Below are positions 32,407-40,456 of a stretch of 55,328 nt of DNA, piece by piece; the stretch's first letter is position 1; each line of letters starts with the position of its first letter. The stretch covers positions 1-55,328 of the forward strand of contig DASXLL010000011.1 in assembly GCA_036496265.1 (NCBI GenBank), written 5' to 3'. The DNA comes from CAYLLN01 sp036496265. GTDB taxonomy: Bacteria > Planctomycetota > Planctomycetia > Pirellulales > Pirellulaceae. The translations under genes and the position numbers were made by a program. The notes beneath the pieces were generated by a model. It searched no databases. It was not told the origin of the DNA and saw only the letters and a program-made list of their open reading frames with translations.

Positions 32407-33648
32407 ATGCTGTCGTTATTCACCAAGAAAGTCGCCTTTCGTAGGGTGGGCTGTGCCCACCTATCTTTCTTGCCGGTCTTAATCGCCTTATCCGCGGGCT
32501 GCACCCAGACACGTAGGGTGGGCTGTGCCCACCTTTGTCCAGGAGCATTCCACTTTCGGCTTGGAAGCATCTTCGCGCTGCCGTTGTTGATCACGCTGCT
32601 TCTGGGATGCACGCAACGCGAAGAGATCACCAGCTATCGCGTGCGCAAGCCCGAGCTCGTGGATCCAACCCTCGTTTCGACTGCCAACGCTCCGGCTGCA
32701 GCAGCGACCGAGCAGCAGACGCTGGGTCTGATTGTGCCCCTGGACGACGTGAGTTGGTTTTTCAAGTTGACGGGTGATGCCCAGACCGTTGAGCCGCAGC
32801 AGGAAGCATTCTTGAAATTCGTGCAGACGATCAAATTCTCCTCCGGGCCAGATTCGAGGCCTTCGTGGACCTTGCCGACCGGATGGAAAGAGTTGCCCGG
32901 CGGCGGGTTTCGTTTTGCTACGATCCAGATTCCCCACGATGGCAAGCCGCTGGAGCTCGCCGTCAGTTCGGCTGGTGGCGATTTGCTGGCCAATGTCAAC
33001 CGCTGGCGGCAGCAATTGAAATTACCTCCCATCGCGGCCAGCGATCTGAAAAGTGAGGCCACAAAGCTGCAGGTGGATGGCCATGAGGCCACGCTGGTCA
33101 GTCTCGTCGGCAAAGGCAGCGGGCAGATGGGCGGAGCGCCGTTTGCGCCATTTGCGGGCGGCAGCGGTGGCGCTATGCCGGCCGATCATCCGCCGGTTAA
33201 TGGTTCAAGCAGCGTTGCAACCGCGAAAAGTTCAGCGAGCAACGATCTAAAGTTCGAAGCGCCGAGCGAGTGGTCGCCCGGTAAGCCCAATGCGTTTAGT
33301 TTGGCAGCATTCAGGGTCGTTGATGGCGACAAGCATATCGAAATCACCGTCAGCACCGCCGGCGGCGATTTGTTGTCGAACGTCAATCGCTGGCGCGGAC
33401 AACTGAAGCTTCCGCCCATCGATGCAGCCGAGCTGGCGAAGGCTGCGAAGAAAATCGACACGCTCGGATCGACGGGCGATTACGTCGAAATCGTCGGCCC
33501 GGAAGCCGCAAAACGCGAAACCATTCTCGGCGTCCAAACCGAAGCCGGCGGCCGAACCTGGTTCGTTAAATTAAAAGGCGACGCCGAGCTTGCCGAGCGT
33601 GAAAAGCCACGGTTTGAAACTTTCGTGAAGTCGCTAAAGCTGCCCTAG
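32407..33648 (+). CDS. Lipoprotein with two related domains and repeat-bearing N-terminus
   Basis: A protein of about 413 residues. The mature part has two homologous halves: WKELPGG..FRFATIQIP, LLANVNRWRQQLKLPPI and, later, WSPGKPNAFSLAAFRV, LLSNVNRWRGQLKLPPI, so it arose by an internal duplication. I do not know its function. The N-terminus is strange: a lipobox (LIALSAGC), then a second (LLITLLLGC), each preceded by the translated palindrome RRVGCAHL. The original signal peptide is probably the second one (FALPLLITLLLGCTQ). No good ribosome binding site lies before the ATG at 32407 or a TTG at 32392, so the start is uncertain. It lies upstream of ccsBA. Confidence 0.7.
   Translation: MLSLFTKKVAFRRVGCAHLSFLPVLIALSAGCTQTRRVGCAHLCPGAFHFRLGSIFALPLLITLLLGCTQREEITSYRVRKPELVDPTLVSTANAPAAAATEQQTLGLIVPLDDVSWFFKLTGDAQTVEPQQEAFLKFVQTIKFSSGPDSRPSWTLPTGWKELPGGGFRFATIQIPHDGKPLELAVSSAGGDLLANVNRWRQQLKLPPIAASDLKSEATKLQVDGHEATLVSLVGKGSGQMGGAPFAPFAGGSGGAMPADHPPVNGSSSVATAKSSASNDLKFEAPSEWSPGKPNAFSLAAFRVVDGDKHIEITVSTAGGDLLSNVNRWRGQLKLPPIDAAELAKAAKKIDTLGSTGDYVEIVGPEAAKRETILGVQTEAGGRTWFVKLKGDAELAEREKPRFETFVKSLKLP
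32441..32463 (+). repeat. Hairpin GGTGGGC-TGT-GCCCACC, copy 1 (translated)
   Basis: A perfect 7-bp stem (32445-32451 with 32455-32461) in a 23-bp unit that begins GTAGGGTGG. In the lipoprotein frame it reads RRVGCAHL. An identical unit starts exactly 72 bp later. Confidence 0.75.
32513..32535 (+). repeat. Hairpin GGTGGGC-TGT-GCCCACC, copy 2 (translated)
   Basis: Second copy of the 23-bp unit, nearly identical to 32441-32463, in the same reading frame because the spacing is 24 codons. Both copies are followed by a hydrophobic stretch and a lipobox. Confidence 0.75.
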
Positions 33649-33656
33649 ATGGCGAG

Positions 33657-33676
33657 CGGGAGGCGTAAGCCTCCCG
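33657..33676 (+). terminator. Hairpin with GTAA tetraloop after lipoprotein gene
   Basis: CGGGAGGC (33657-33664), loop GTAA (a GNRA-type tetraloop), GCCTCCCG (33669-33676): a perfect 8-bp stem, 8 bp after the stop codon. There is no T tract directly after it. It may be a terminator or an interspersed palindrome. Confidence 0.45.
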
Positions 33677-33840
33677 GTAACCCTCCATTTCAAGAGTCCC
33701 GCTGAAACCAGTGCCCTCCCAACCATCCTTGCGACTTCCCGCAATTTTGCCATTCTCACCCAGAATTCGGTCCGCTTTTTTGCCCAAATCTCAATCTATC
33801 TCTGGGAGGCGCTGCCTCTGCCTCAACCGACTCCCAACTA

Positions 33841-34210
33841 AATACCACAGCGGCTAACACGACTTTCAATGTTAGCGCCCCTCGCTAAATGTTAGTTTTC
33901 CTAACTGCCGACCTACCAATACCTTCCACCCGGCTAACACTTTCCGGCTGAAAAGAATTTCCCTTCAAATGTTAGCGCTCACCTGTCTCTCGGCCATCGA
34001 CTCAACCACTTTCCTTAACTCTCGACCCTGGACCTTGGACTTTGGACCTTAGTATTTAGCCGCCCTCCATTTCCTTTGCCACTAATACTCGGCCTAATAT
34101 TAGTCCCCCCTCGCAAATATTAGTTTCGCTAACCCTCAGCCGACTTACGCCTTACGTCGTTTTCATTTCCCCCCTCCCAAAAACTTTTTTCAAAATATTA
34201 GCCGCTCACC
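33841..34210. repeat. Non-coding cluster of AAATRTTAGC motifs upstream of ccsBA
   Basis: The 593-bp gap before ccsBA holds many related motifs: CGGCTAACAC (twice), AAATGTTAG, AAATGTTAGCGCTCACC, CTAATATTAG, AAATATTAG, AAATATTAGCCGCTCACC. Two longer blocks also resemble each other, both with CCCCTCGC between two TTAG motifs. No convincing gene is present. The motifs occur in both orientations and run up to 30 bp before the ccsBA start. Confidence 0.6.
34025..34052. repeat. Heptanucleotide array, ACCTTGG type
   Basis: Four contiguous 7-bp units: ACCCTGG, ACCTTGG, ACTTTGG, ACCTTAG. The reverse complement core occurs at 54953-54980. Confidence 0.65.
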
Positions 34211-34241
34211 AACCAAGAGCGCGAAAGATACGATCCTCAAT

Positions 34242-37200
34242 ATGTCTGCTCCTGCAATTGATGATTTACGACCGCGAATCGGTGCTGCTGATGCCGAGTT
34301 GTCGCTGGCAGCCTCGCTTACGGCGCTGATGCGAATTCTGGCTTCGCTGAAACTAACGGTGACGCTGTTCGCCCTCGGCATTTTCGTCGTCCTCGTCGGC
34401 ACGCTCGCGCAGCAAGAGGCGAACATCGGCCAGGTAGTCCACGACTATTTTCACTCCTGGGTCATGTGGGTCGATGTGAACCTGCTCTTTCCCAAGATGT
34501 TTTTGCCGTGGATGCCGCACATTCAAATTCCGGCTCCGGCGTTCATCAAGACCGCGACGAGCGGCTTCATTACCAATTTCAACACGTTCCCTGCGCCCGG
34601 CGGCCTGATTATCGGCACATTGATGGCGATCAACCTGCTCGCCGCTCACGGCTGGCGGTTCACCGTGCAAACGCGCGGTGTCCGGCTATTGCTTGGCATC
34701 ATCGTGATGGCGATTGGCCTGGCCATTGGCGTCCTCATCATTTGGGCCGGCCACAACAGCCACGGTTTTCAAACCAAGCCGCCGTTTTCGTGGGCAACTT
34801 TCTGGAACATTTTCCGCTGGACGAGTGCAGCATTGTGGGCAGTTGGGGCCACAGGATTCGCATACTTCGGTATCGGTGGCGCGCGAAAAAAATCGTCTAT
34901 TTCGCTCATTCAATTGTTGCTAATCATATTTACCGGCTCTTTTCTTATAAGTGTTGGCCTGCTTGTCAGTTGGGGACTGCTGTCGCCGGCTCGTCCTAAC
35001 GATGAAGCGCTGCGAATCGTTTGGCAACTTGTCCAAGGGGGGTTGGCGGCTCAGATTCTGCTCGTTGGTTGTATTCTCGTCTTCCGCAAGCGCGGCGGAA
35101 TGGTTTTGTTGCACCTCGGCGTCGGACTCTTGATCTTCAACGAGCTCTGGGTCGCAATGACGGCCCGTGAGCGACAAGTCTTCATGCAGGAGGGGCAAAC
35201 GGTCGATTACCTGCGCGACATTCGCACGGTCGAGCTGGCCGTTGTCGATCGCTCGGACAAGGAGACCGACGAACATGTCGTCGTGCCGCGCAGCATGCTG
35301 CTGGCAAACTACGACACGAATCAGGCCAGGCAGAGCGCCGAGAAGCCGCTCGAATACATTGATCTCAAGCTGCTGCCGCTGAAGGTCGCAGTCGTCAAAT
35401 ACTTCGACAATGCGTTCACCGAGGATCTGAAGCCGGGCGAAAAATCGCTCGCGACGGCTGGCCGAGGTGCGGACGAGACACTAGTCGAGCGACGGACGGG
35501 CAAAGGGACCGACACGGGCGGCGAAGTCGATATCGCTGGGGCCTATGTCAAATTCGTCGATCGAGACGATCACGATGTGGGTACGTATCTGGTCTCGCAG
35601 CTCGTCGATTTCCAGCGCTCGCCCGATCGCTTCGGCGAGAAGCTGGTCGCCGGCGACAAAAAATACGATCTGTTCCTGCGCTTCAAGCGAGAATACAAGC
35701 CCTACACGCTGAATCTGCTCGACGTGCGCAAGGACGATTATGTCGCGTCGAACACGCCACGGAATTACTCGTCCGACGTGAAAATTCACGATCCGGAGGT
35801 CGGCGTCGAGGAGACAGTCCACATCAAGATGAACGACCCGCTGCGGTACCGCGGCGATACGTTCTATCAAAGCAACTACAGCCCTCCCGACGGCGCCGGC
35901 AGCAAGGAAGCCACCACGTTGCAGGTCGTGCTCAATCGCGGCTGGATGATTCCTTATGTCGCCTGCATGATCGTCGTCATCGGCATGGTGGCGCACTTTC
36001 TGATTTCGGTGACGCGGTTCATCAGCCGCCGGGAAGCAGAGGAGCTCGCAGCCGGCGATGTGATTCGGGCTGACGTTAGCGAGGCCGGCCTAGACCGCTT
36101 AACCGCCGCGTCCACGCGGCGCCTGCAGGCCAGTGGCAAAGGCAAGTCCAAACGAAAAATCGCTCAGCAGCAGGGCTTCAATTGGTCGGCAATCGGCTTG
36201 CCGACACTGGCAGCCGGAATTTTTGTGCTCATGGTCGGCTCGGCCATCCGGCCGCCGAAATCAAAGCCGAACGAGATGGATTTCGTCCGATTCGGCCAAC
36301 TGCCGGTGGCCCACATGGGCCGCATCAAGCCGCTCGATACGCTGGCGCGAAATTCGGTCCGGGCGCTGACGATCAACTCTGAATCGGCGAAGACGGCCGA
36401 TGGTAAGCGGATTCCGGCGGTTCAGTGGCTGCTCGAGGTGATGTCGGGCAGCGACGAGTCGCTCGAAATGCCAATCATCCGCATCGACAGCAAAGAAGTC
36501 CGCCGCGTTTTTGATTTGCCGGACCGACCGGGTTTCTATTACGCGGTGAAGGAGTTGCAGCCGAACATTGGCGAGTTTGAGAAGCAAGCGAAAGCGGCTG
36601 AGGCGGAAGCCGAGGACAAACGCAGTGTCGAGCAGCGGCGGATCATCGAGCTCGATGAGCGATTGAAGCTGTACATCACGCTCGTCCAGGCGCTATCGCC
36701 GCCGCACGATCTGCCGCAGATTCCGACGGAGGAGGAGGCGAAGGCCGATTCGCAGGCGCTTCCGCGGTTTATTGCCGATTACAAGTCGGTCATGGATCGG
36801 ACGACGCGGGCGATGACGGCGATGAAGGCGCCGCGGGTGATTCCCATCGAGCGCGAGGAATCGATGAAGGACGAGGACGCCTGGCAGGCGTATCCGTTGG
36901 CGTACGCCAAGGCGGTATTGCTGCAAATGATCGGGCAGAACAAAGACGAAGCAACGATCGACTTCAATGCGATTATCAGCGCCTACCACAAGCACGACGC
37001 GTCGGCGTTTAACGCGGCTGTGGTCCGGTATGAGGCAGAAATCGAACGACTGAAACCACCGCTGTGGAACGAGACTCGCGTTCACGAGGAGGCTTACTTC
37101 AATCACGTCGCGCCGTTCTACGTAGCGATGATTCTCTACGTCGCCGCATTTTTAATGGCCATTTTTGGCTGGCTGTTCCGCTATCGGCCATTGAACTGGG

Positions 37201-38042
37201 CGGCGTTCACGCTGATTCTGCTGACGTTCTTGTTCCACACCGGGGCACTGGGGCTGCGGATTTATATATCGGGTCGGCCGCCGGTCACGAATTTGTATTC
37301 GGCGGCCGTATTCATCGGCTGGGCCGCGGTGCTGTTCGGTTTGGCGGTCGAGGCGATCTGGCGATTGGGCCTGGGTAACATCGTCGCGGCAACCGCCGGC
37401 TACGCCACGCTACTCATTGCCTATTTGCTGTCAGCCGGTGGCGACACGATCGCTGTGCTCCAAGCCGTGCTCGACACGCAGTTCTGGTTGGCAACGCACG
37501 TGGTCTGCATCACGCTCGGCTACGCGGCGACCTATATGGCAGGCCTCTTCGGCGTGCTCTACGTCGTGTTCGGCTTTTTCACGCCAATGCTTGACAAGGA
37601 TTTTCGCAAAGAGGTCGGCCGGATCATTTATGGCATTACGTGCTTCGCCATTTTGTTCAGCTTTTTCGGCACGGTGCTCGGCGGCCTGTGGGCCGACGAT
37701 TCGTGGGGCCGGTTCTGGGGTTGGGATCCAAAGGAAAACGGCGCCCTGATCATCGTGCTGTGGAACGCACTGATTCTGCACGCTCGCTGGGACAAGATGG
37801 TCGCCGACCGCGGCCTCGCCGTGCTGGCCATCGGCGGCAACATCGTCACGAGTTGGTCCTTCTTCGGCGTGAACCAGCTCGGCATCGGTTTGCATTCCTA
37901 CGGCTTCACCAATGGCGTCGCCATCGCTCTCGATTGCTTTGCCCTCTCACAGCTTGTGCTAATTGCCATCGGCTGCTTGCCAAAGCGAACGTGGTGGAGC
38001 TTCAAGGCAGAGCAGCCACCGGCGCTTCAGACTGCCGCCTAG
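34242..38042 (+). CDS. ccsBA: Cytochrome c biogenesis fusion protein CcsBA (ResB-CcsA)
   Basis: A 1266-residue inner-membrane protein that exports haem and attaches it to apocytochromes c (System II). The N-terminal third is ResB-like: a first helix LTVTLFALGIFVVLVGTLAQ, more helices, then a large periplasmic region ending in a helix near residues 560-585. A connecting domain (about 585-950) contains the motif GRIKPLDTLARNSVRAL and a helical segment. The C-terminal part is CcsA-like: eight or so helices and the haem-handling WWD motif, Trp1150 to Glu1165 (WADDSWGRFWGWDPKE). Conserved histidines lie in the CcsA helices (for example WLATHVVCITLGY). Bigger than the usual fusion of about 900-1100. 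It would mature cytochromes such as the haem domain at 48791-52288. Confidence 0.93.
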   Translation: MSAPAIDDLRPRIGAADAELSLAASLTALMRILASLKLTVTLFALGIFVVLVGTLAQQEANIGQVVHDYFHSWVMWVDVNLLFPKMFLPWMPHIQIPAPAFIKTATSGFITNFNTFPAPGGLIIGTLMAINLLAAHGWRFTVQTRGVRLLLGIIVMAIGLAIGVLIIWAGHNSHGFQTKPPFSWATFWNIFRWTSAALWAVGATGFAYFGIGGARKKSSISLIQLLLIIFTGSFLISVGLLVSWGLLSPARPNDEALRIVWQLVQGGLAAQILLVGCILVFRKRGGMVLLHLGVGLLIFNELWVAMTARERQVFMQEGQTVDYLRDIRTVELAVVDRSDKETDEHVVVPRSMLLANYDTNQARQSAEKPLEYIDLKLLPLKVAVVKYFDNAFTEDLKPGEKSLATAGRGADETLVERRTGKGTDTGGEVDIAGAYVKFVDRDDHDVGTYLVSQLVDFQRSPDRFGEKLVAGDKKYDLFLRFKREYKPYTLNLLDVRKDDYVASNTPRNYSSDVKIHDPEVGVEETVHIKMNDPLRYRGDTFYQSNYSPPDGAGSKEATTLQVVLNRGWMIPYVACMIVVIGMVAHFLISVTRFISRREAEELAAGDVIRADVSEAGLDRLTAASTRRLQASGKGKSKRKIAQQQGFNWSAIGLPTLAAGIFVLMVGSAIRPPKSKPNEMDFVRFGQLPVAHMGRIKPLDTLARNSVRALTINSESAKTADGKRIPAVQWLLEVMSGSDESLEMPIIRIDSKEVRRVFDLPDRPGFYYAVKELQPNIGEFEKQAKAAEAEAEDKRSVEQRRIIELDERLKLYITLVQALSPPHDLPQIPTEEEAKADSQALPRFIADYKSVMDRTTRAMTAMKAPRVIPIEREESMKDEDAWQAYPLAYAKAVLLQMIGQNKDEATIDFNAIISAYHKHDASAFNAAVVRYEAEIERLKPPLWNETRVHEEAYFNHVAPFYVAMILYVAAFLMAIFGWLFRYRPLNWAAFTLILLTFLFHTGALGLRIYISGRPPVTNLYSAAVFIGWAAVLFGLAVEAIWRLGLGNIVAATAGYATLLIAYLLSAGGDTIAVLQAVLDTQFWLATHVVCITLGYAATYMAGLFGVLYVVFGFFTPMLDKDFRKEVGRIIYGITCFAILFSFFGTVLGGLWADDSWGRFWGWDPKENGALIIVLWNALILHARWDKMVADRGLAVLAIGGNIVTSWSFFGVNQLGIGLHSYGFTNGVAIALDCFALSQLVLIAIGCLPKRTWWSFKAEQPPALQTAA

Positions 38043-38180
38043 CACCAAGCACCAAATCACAAGCTTCAAATCACAAACAAATTCCAAACCCCATGTAGAA
38101 ATGACGAGAGAGCCGCAGCACCGGTCATTTAATCATTGACATTTTGAATTTGTTTGGTCATTGGTGCTTGGTCATTGGTC
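38042..38180. repeat. Paired inverted heptanucleotide arrays, GCACCAA type
   Basis: Left array (38042-38083): GCACCAA, GCACCAA, ATCACAA, GCTTCAA, ATCACAA, ACAAATT. Right array (38153-38180): TTTGGTC, ATTGGTG, CTTGGTC, ATTGGTC. The arrays are inverted relative to each other, about 70 bp apart, and fill the gap between ccsBA and sodA. It is the same family as 29789-29880. Confidence 0.75.
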
Positions 38181-38281
38181 ATTCCTTTGTCGCTGTCGCC
38201 CACTTCCGCCCCCGGCCCCCGTGCGGTATCTTCGCGCGAAGCGAGCTGATATCTGTTCGACCATCAAGCAGGAGCACCACC

Positions 38282-38905
38282 ATGGCCTATACCCTTCCGC
38301 CGCTTCCCTATGCTTACAACGCGCTGGAGCCGCACATTGACGCCCGGACGATGGAAATTCACCACACCAAGCATCACCAGGCCTACATCAACAACGTGAA
38401 CACGGCGATTGCCGGCACCGACCTCGAAAACCTGCCGGTCGAGAAGCTAATTGCCGATTTGAGCAAGGTGCCCGATGATAAACGCGGTGCAGTACGCAAT
38501 AACGGTGGCGGGCACGCGAATCACTCGCTGTTCTGGACAATCATGGGACCCGGAGCAGGCGGCGCACCGAGCGGCGATCTCGCCCAGGCCATCAGTAGCA
38601 CCTTCACCAGCTTTGAAAAATTCAAAGAAGAATTTGCCAAGGCCGGCGCCACGCGGTTCGGCAGCGGCTGGGCTTGGCTCGTCGTCGATGGCGGCAAATT
38701 GGCGGTCGGTTCCACCGCCAATCAAGACAGCCCCCTCATGGGCAAGGCCACTGCGGGCATCGGCGGCACGCCGCTTCTGGGCCTCGACGTGTGGGAGCAC
38801 GCTTACTACTTGAACTATCAGAACCGCCGGCCCGACTACATCACGGCTTTCTGGAACGTGGTTAATTGGTCCGAAGTTGCGAAACGATTTGCCTCTGCCA
38901 AGTAA
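38282..38905 (+). CDS. sodA: Superoxide dismutase, Mn-type (Fe/Mn family)
   Basis: A 207-residue enzyme that converts superoxide to oxygen and hydrogen peroxide. The metal ligands are His27 (MEIHHTKHH), His81 (GGHANHSLFW), Asp169 and His173 (LDVWEHAYY). The outer-sphere glutamine is in STANQDSPL (Gln148), with Gly at the matching early position (NNGGGHAN), the pattern of Mn-type enzymes. The start is the ATG at 38282 after GGAGCACCACC; open frame further upstream is repeat DNA. No signal peptide, so cytoplasmic. Confidence 0.95.
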   Translation: MAYTLPPLPYAYNALEPHIDARTMEIHHTKHHQAYINNVNTAIAGTDLENLPVEKLIADLSKVPDDKRGAVRNNGGGHANHSLFWTIMGPGAGGAPSGDLAQAISSTFTSFEKFKEEFAKAGATRFGSGWAWLVVDGGKLAVGSTANQDSPLMGKATAGIGGTPLLGLDVWEHAYYLNYQNRRPDYITAFWNVVNWSEVAKRFASAK

Positions 38906-38947
38906 GTCGGACCGCGGAAAAAACGGCCAGCGGCTGAATCCCTCGGA

Positions 38948-40369
38948 TCAGTCGCGATTGACGACAACGACGCGCACATCGCACACATTGGTGTGCGTCG
39001 GCCCGGTTTTGATGAGGCCGTTAAGCCGATCGAAAAACGGATAGGCATCGGTGCGGCGGAGATAATCAGTGGGATCGAGGCCCGTAGCGGGGACGCGCGA
39101 GAGGAAATCGGAATCGATCACCGCGCCGGCTGCATCCGTTGGCCCATCTTCGCCATCGGTGCCGCCGGACAATAAGGCAAATTCTGAATTCTGAATTCTG
39201 ATTTCTGATTTCTGAATTTCGGTCAATGCTGCCAACACGAGCTGCTGATTTCTGCCTCCTTTGCCCCGTATTTCCGGCGGCGCGAGCTTTACCGTTGGCT
39301 CGCCGCCGGTGATCAAGCAATCCGGCCCTGGTTCAGACATCATCCGCAAGGTCATCGCCGCCAGGTCGCGGCCGATATCTTCCGCGGCTCCTTCTAGCTT
39401 GGTCGCGGCGTGCATCGCATGCGAATAACCTCGCCGCTCGGCCTCAACGCCGGCCGCATCGACGGCTATGGCGTTATTGCCTATTACAAGATTCGTCACC
39501 TGACAGGATGCAGCTTTGTATGGCGCCGGGATGATTTGACGAACGACTCCATTGCCCATGGGGTACTTACCGGGCGGACGTGTTTCCCCCCAGGCTACGG
39601 TTCGCAGATACTCCAATGCGGCAGGGGCAGCATTGTCATTAATGCCGTAACGCTCCACGATGCCCAATGCTTCCGCCGCAGTATGCGAATCGGGCACCGT
39701 TGGTCCGGATGCAATCACGTCGAGTGGATCACCCAGCACGTCGGAGATGATCAGCGTGATCAGCCGTCCCGCACGGCAGCGTTTGGCCAGCCGGCCGCCT
39801 TTGATCTGGCTAAGCTGCTTGCGGACGGTGTTTAGCTCTTCGATATTTGCACCGCCCGCGCTGAGCAATCGAGTAATCACCTGCTTTTCTGCCAGTGAAA
39901 CACCGTGCAACGGCGCGGGGAGCAACGCCGAGGCGCCGCCGGAGATCAAGCAAAAACAAACGTCCTGCGGCCCGAGAGAAGCGACAATCTCAAGGATCTT
40001 TTTGGCGCCAAAGACGCCCGCGTCGGTTGGCTCATTCATTCCTGCTGGCCGCGCCGCGTGTAAGTGCATGCATTGCAGCTTTTGGACGCAATCGGCAGGC
40101 ACATTCACCCAGCCATGAACTTGCTTGTCGTTCAGAACCTTCGGCCCGAGCGCCTGTTCCAGGCCGGCCGCCATCCCTGTGCCGGCTTTTCCGGCCCCGA
40201 CAACGGCAATCCGCCCGATTTTCGATAAATCAATCGTCTCGTCGCCAATGACGAGCCATTCGCCATCAAGTCGCACGTTATCGCGAACGAGGCGATCGCT
40301 GTGCACAGCAGCCACGCCGGCTTGCCAAATGGCTAAAGCATCCGAGCGGAGTTGAGAAACAGACTTCAT
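38948..40369 (-). CDS. Glycerate 2-kinase (GckA/MOFRL type)
   Basis: A 473-residue type-II glycerate kinase (DUF4147 plus MOFRL domains) that makes 2-phosphoglycerate from glycerate. Visible motifs: VVGAGKAGTGMA near residue 55, LISGGASALLPAP (about 145-157), SDVLGDPLDVIASGPTVPD, and in the C-terminal MOFRL domain GGEPTVKL and LLSGGTDGEDGPTDAAGA. Just before the last motif is a short insert, KSEIRIQNSE, encoded by a 35-bp heptanucleotide array (39181-39215). It sits in a surface loop position of the family, so the enzyme may tolerate it. Downstream, 42 bp away, is the convergent sodA. Confidence 0.92.
   Translation of the reverse strand: MKSVSQLRSDALAIWQAGVAAVHSDRLVRDNVRLDGEWLVIGDETIDLSKIGRIAVVGAGKAGTGMAAGLEQALGPKVLNDKQVHGWVNVPADCVQKLQCMHLHAARPAGMNEPTDAGVFGAKKILEIVASLGPQDVCFCLISGGASALLPAPLHGVSLAEKQVITRLLSAGGANIEELNTVRKQLSQIKGGRLAKRCRAGRLITLIISDVLGDPLDVIASGPTVPDSHTAAEALGIVERYGINDNAAPAALEYLRTVAWGETRPPGKYPMGNGVVRQIIPAPYKAASCQVTNLVIGNNAIAVDAAGVEAERRGYSHAMHAATKLEGAAEDIGRDLAAMTLRMMSEPGPDCLITGGEPTVKLAPPEIRGKGGRNQQLVLAALTEIQKSEIRIQNSEFALLSGGTDGEDGPTDAAGAVIDSDFLSRVPATGLDPTDYLRRTDAYPFFDRLNGLIKTGPTHTNVCDVRVVVVNRD
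39181..39215. repeat. Heptanucleotide array inside the glycerate kinase gene
   Basis: Five contiguous 7-bp units: ATTCTGA three times, then TTTCTGA twice. On the minus strand, the coding strand, this is translated within the kinase as about ten residues (KSEIRIQNSE). The core matches the array at 7430-7464. Confidence 0.75.
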
Positions 40370-40371
40370 GC

Positions 40372-40450
40372 GAGTTCAAAACGCAAGGTTCAATGTTTCA
40401 GGTAATGATAACCGCACTACCCAACTTTGAATGTTGAACTCGAAACTTTG
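40372..40450. repeat. Paired inverted heptanucleotide arrays, AACTTTG type
   Basis: Left array GAGTTCA, AAACGCA, AGGTTCA, ATGTTTC (40372-40399); right array AACTTTG, AATGTTG, AACTCGA, AACTTTG (40423-40450). The two are inverted relative to each other and fill the gap between the kinase start and the end of the 894-residue protein gene. Same family as 14566-14656. Confidence 0.65.
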
Positions 40451-40456
40451 AGCGGA

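Noticed and set aside
38144..38281. N-terminal extension of superoxide dismutase
   Set aside because: The extra frame is translated repeat DNA; the family start and ribosome binding site are at 38282.
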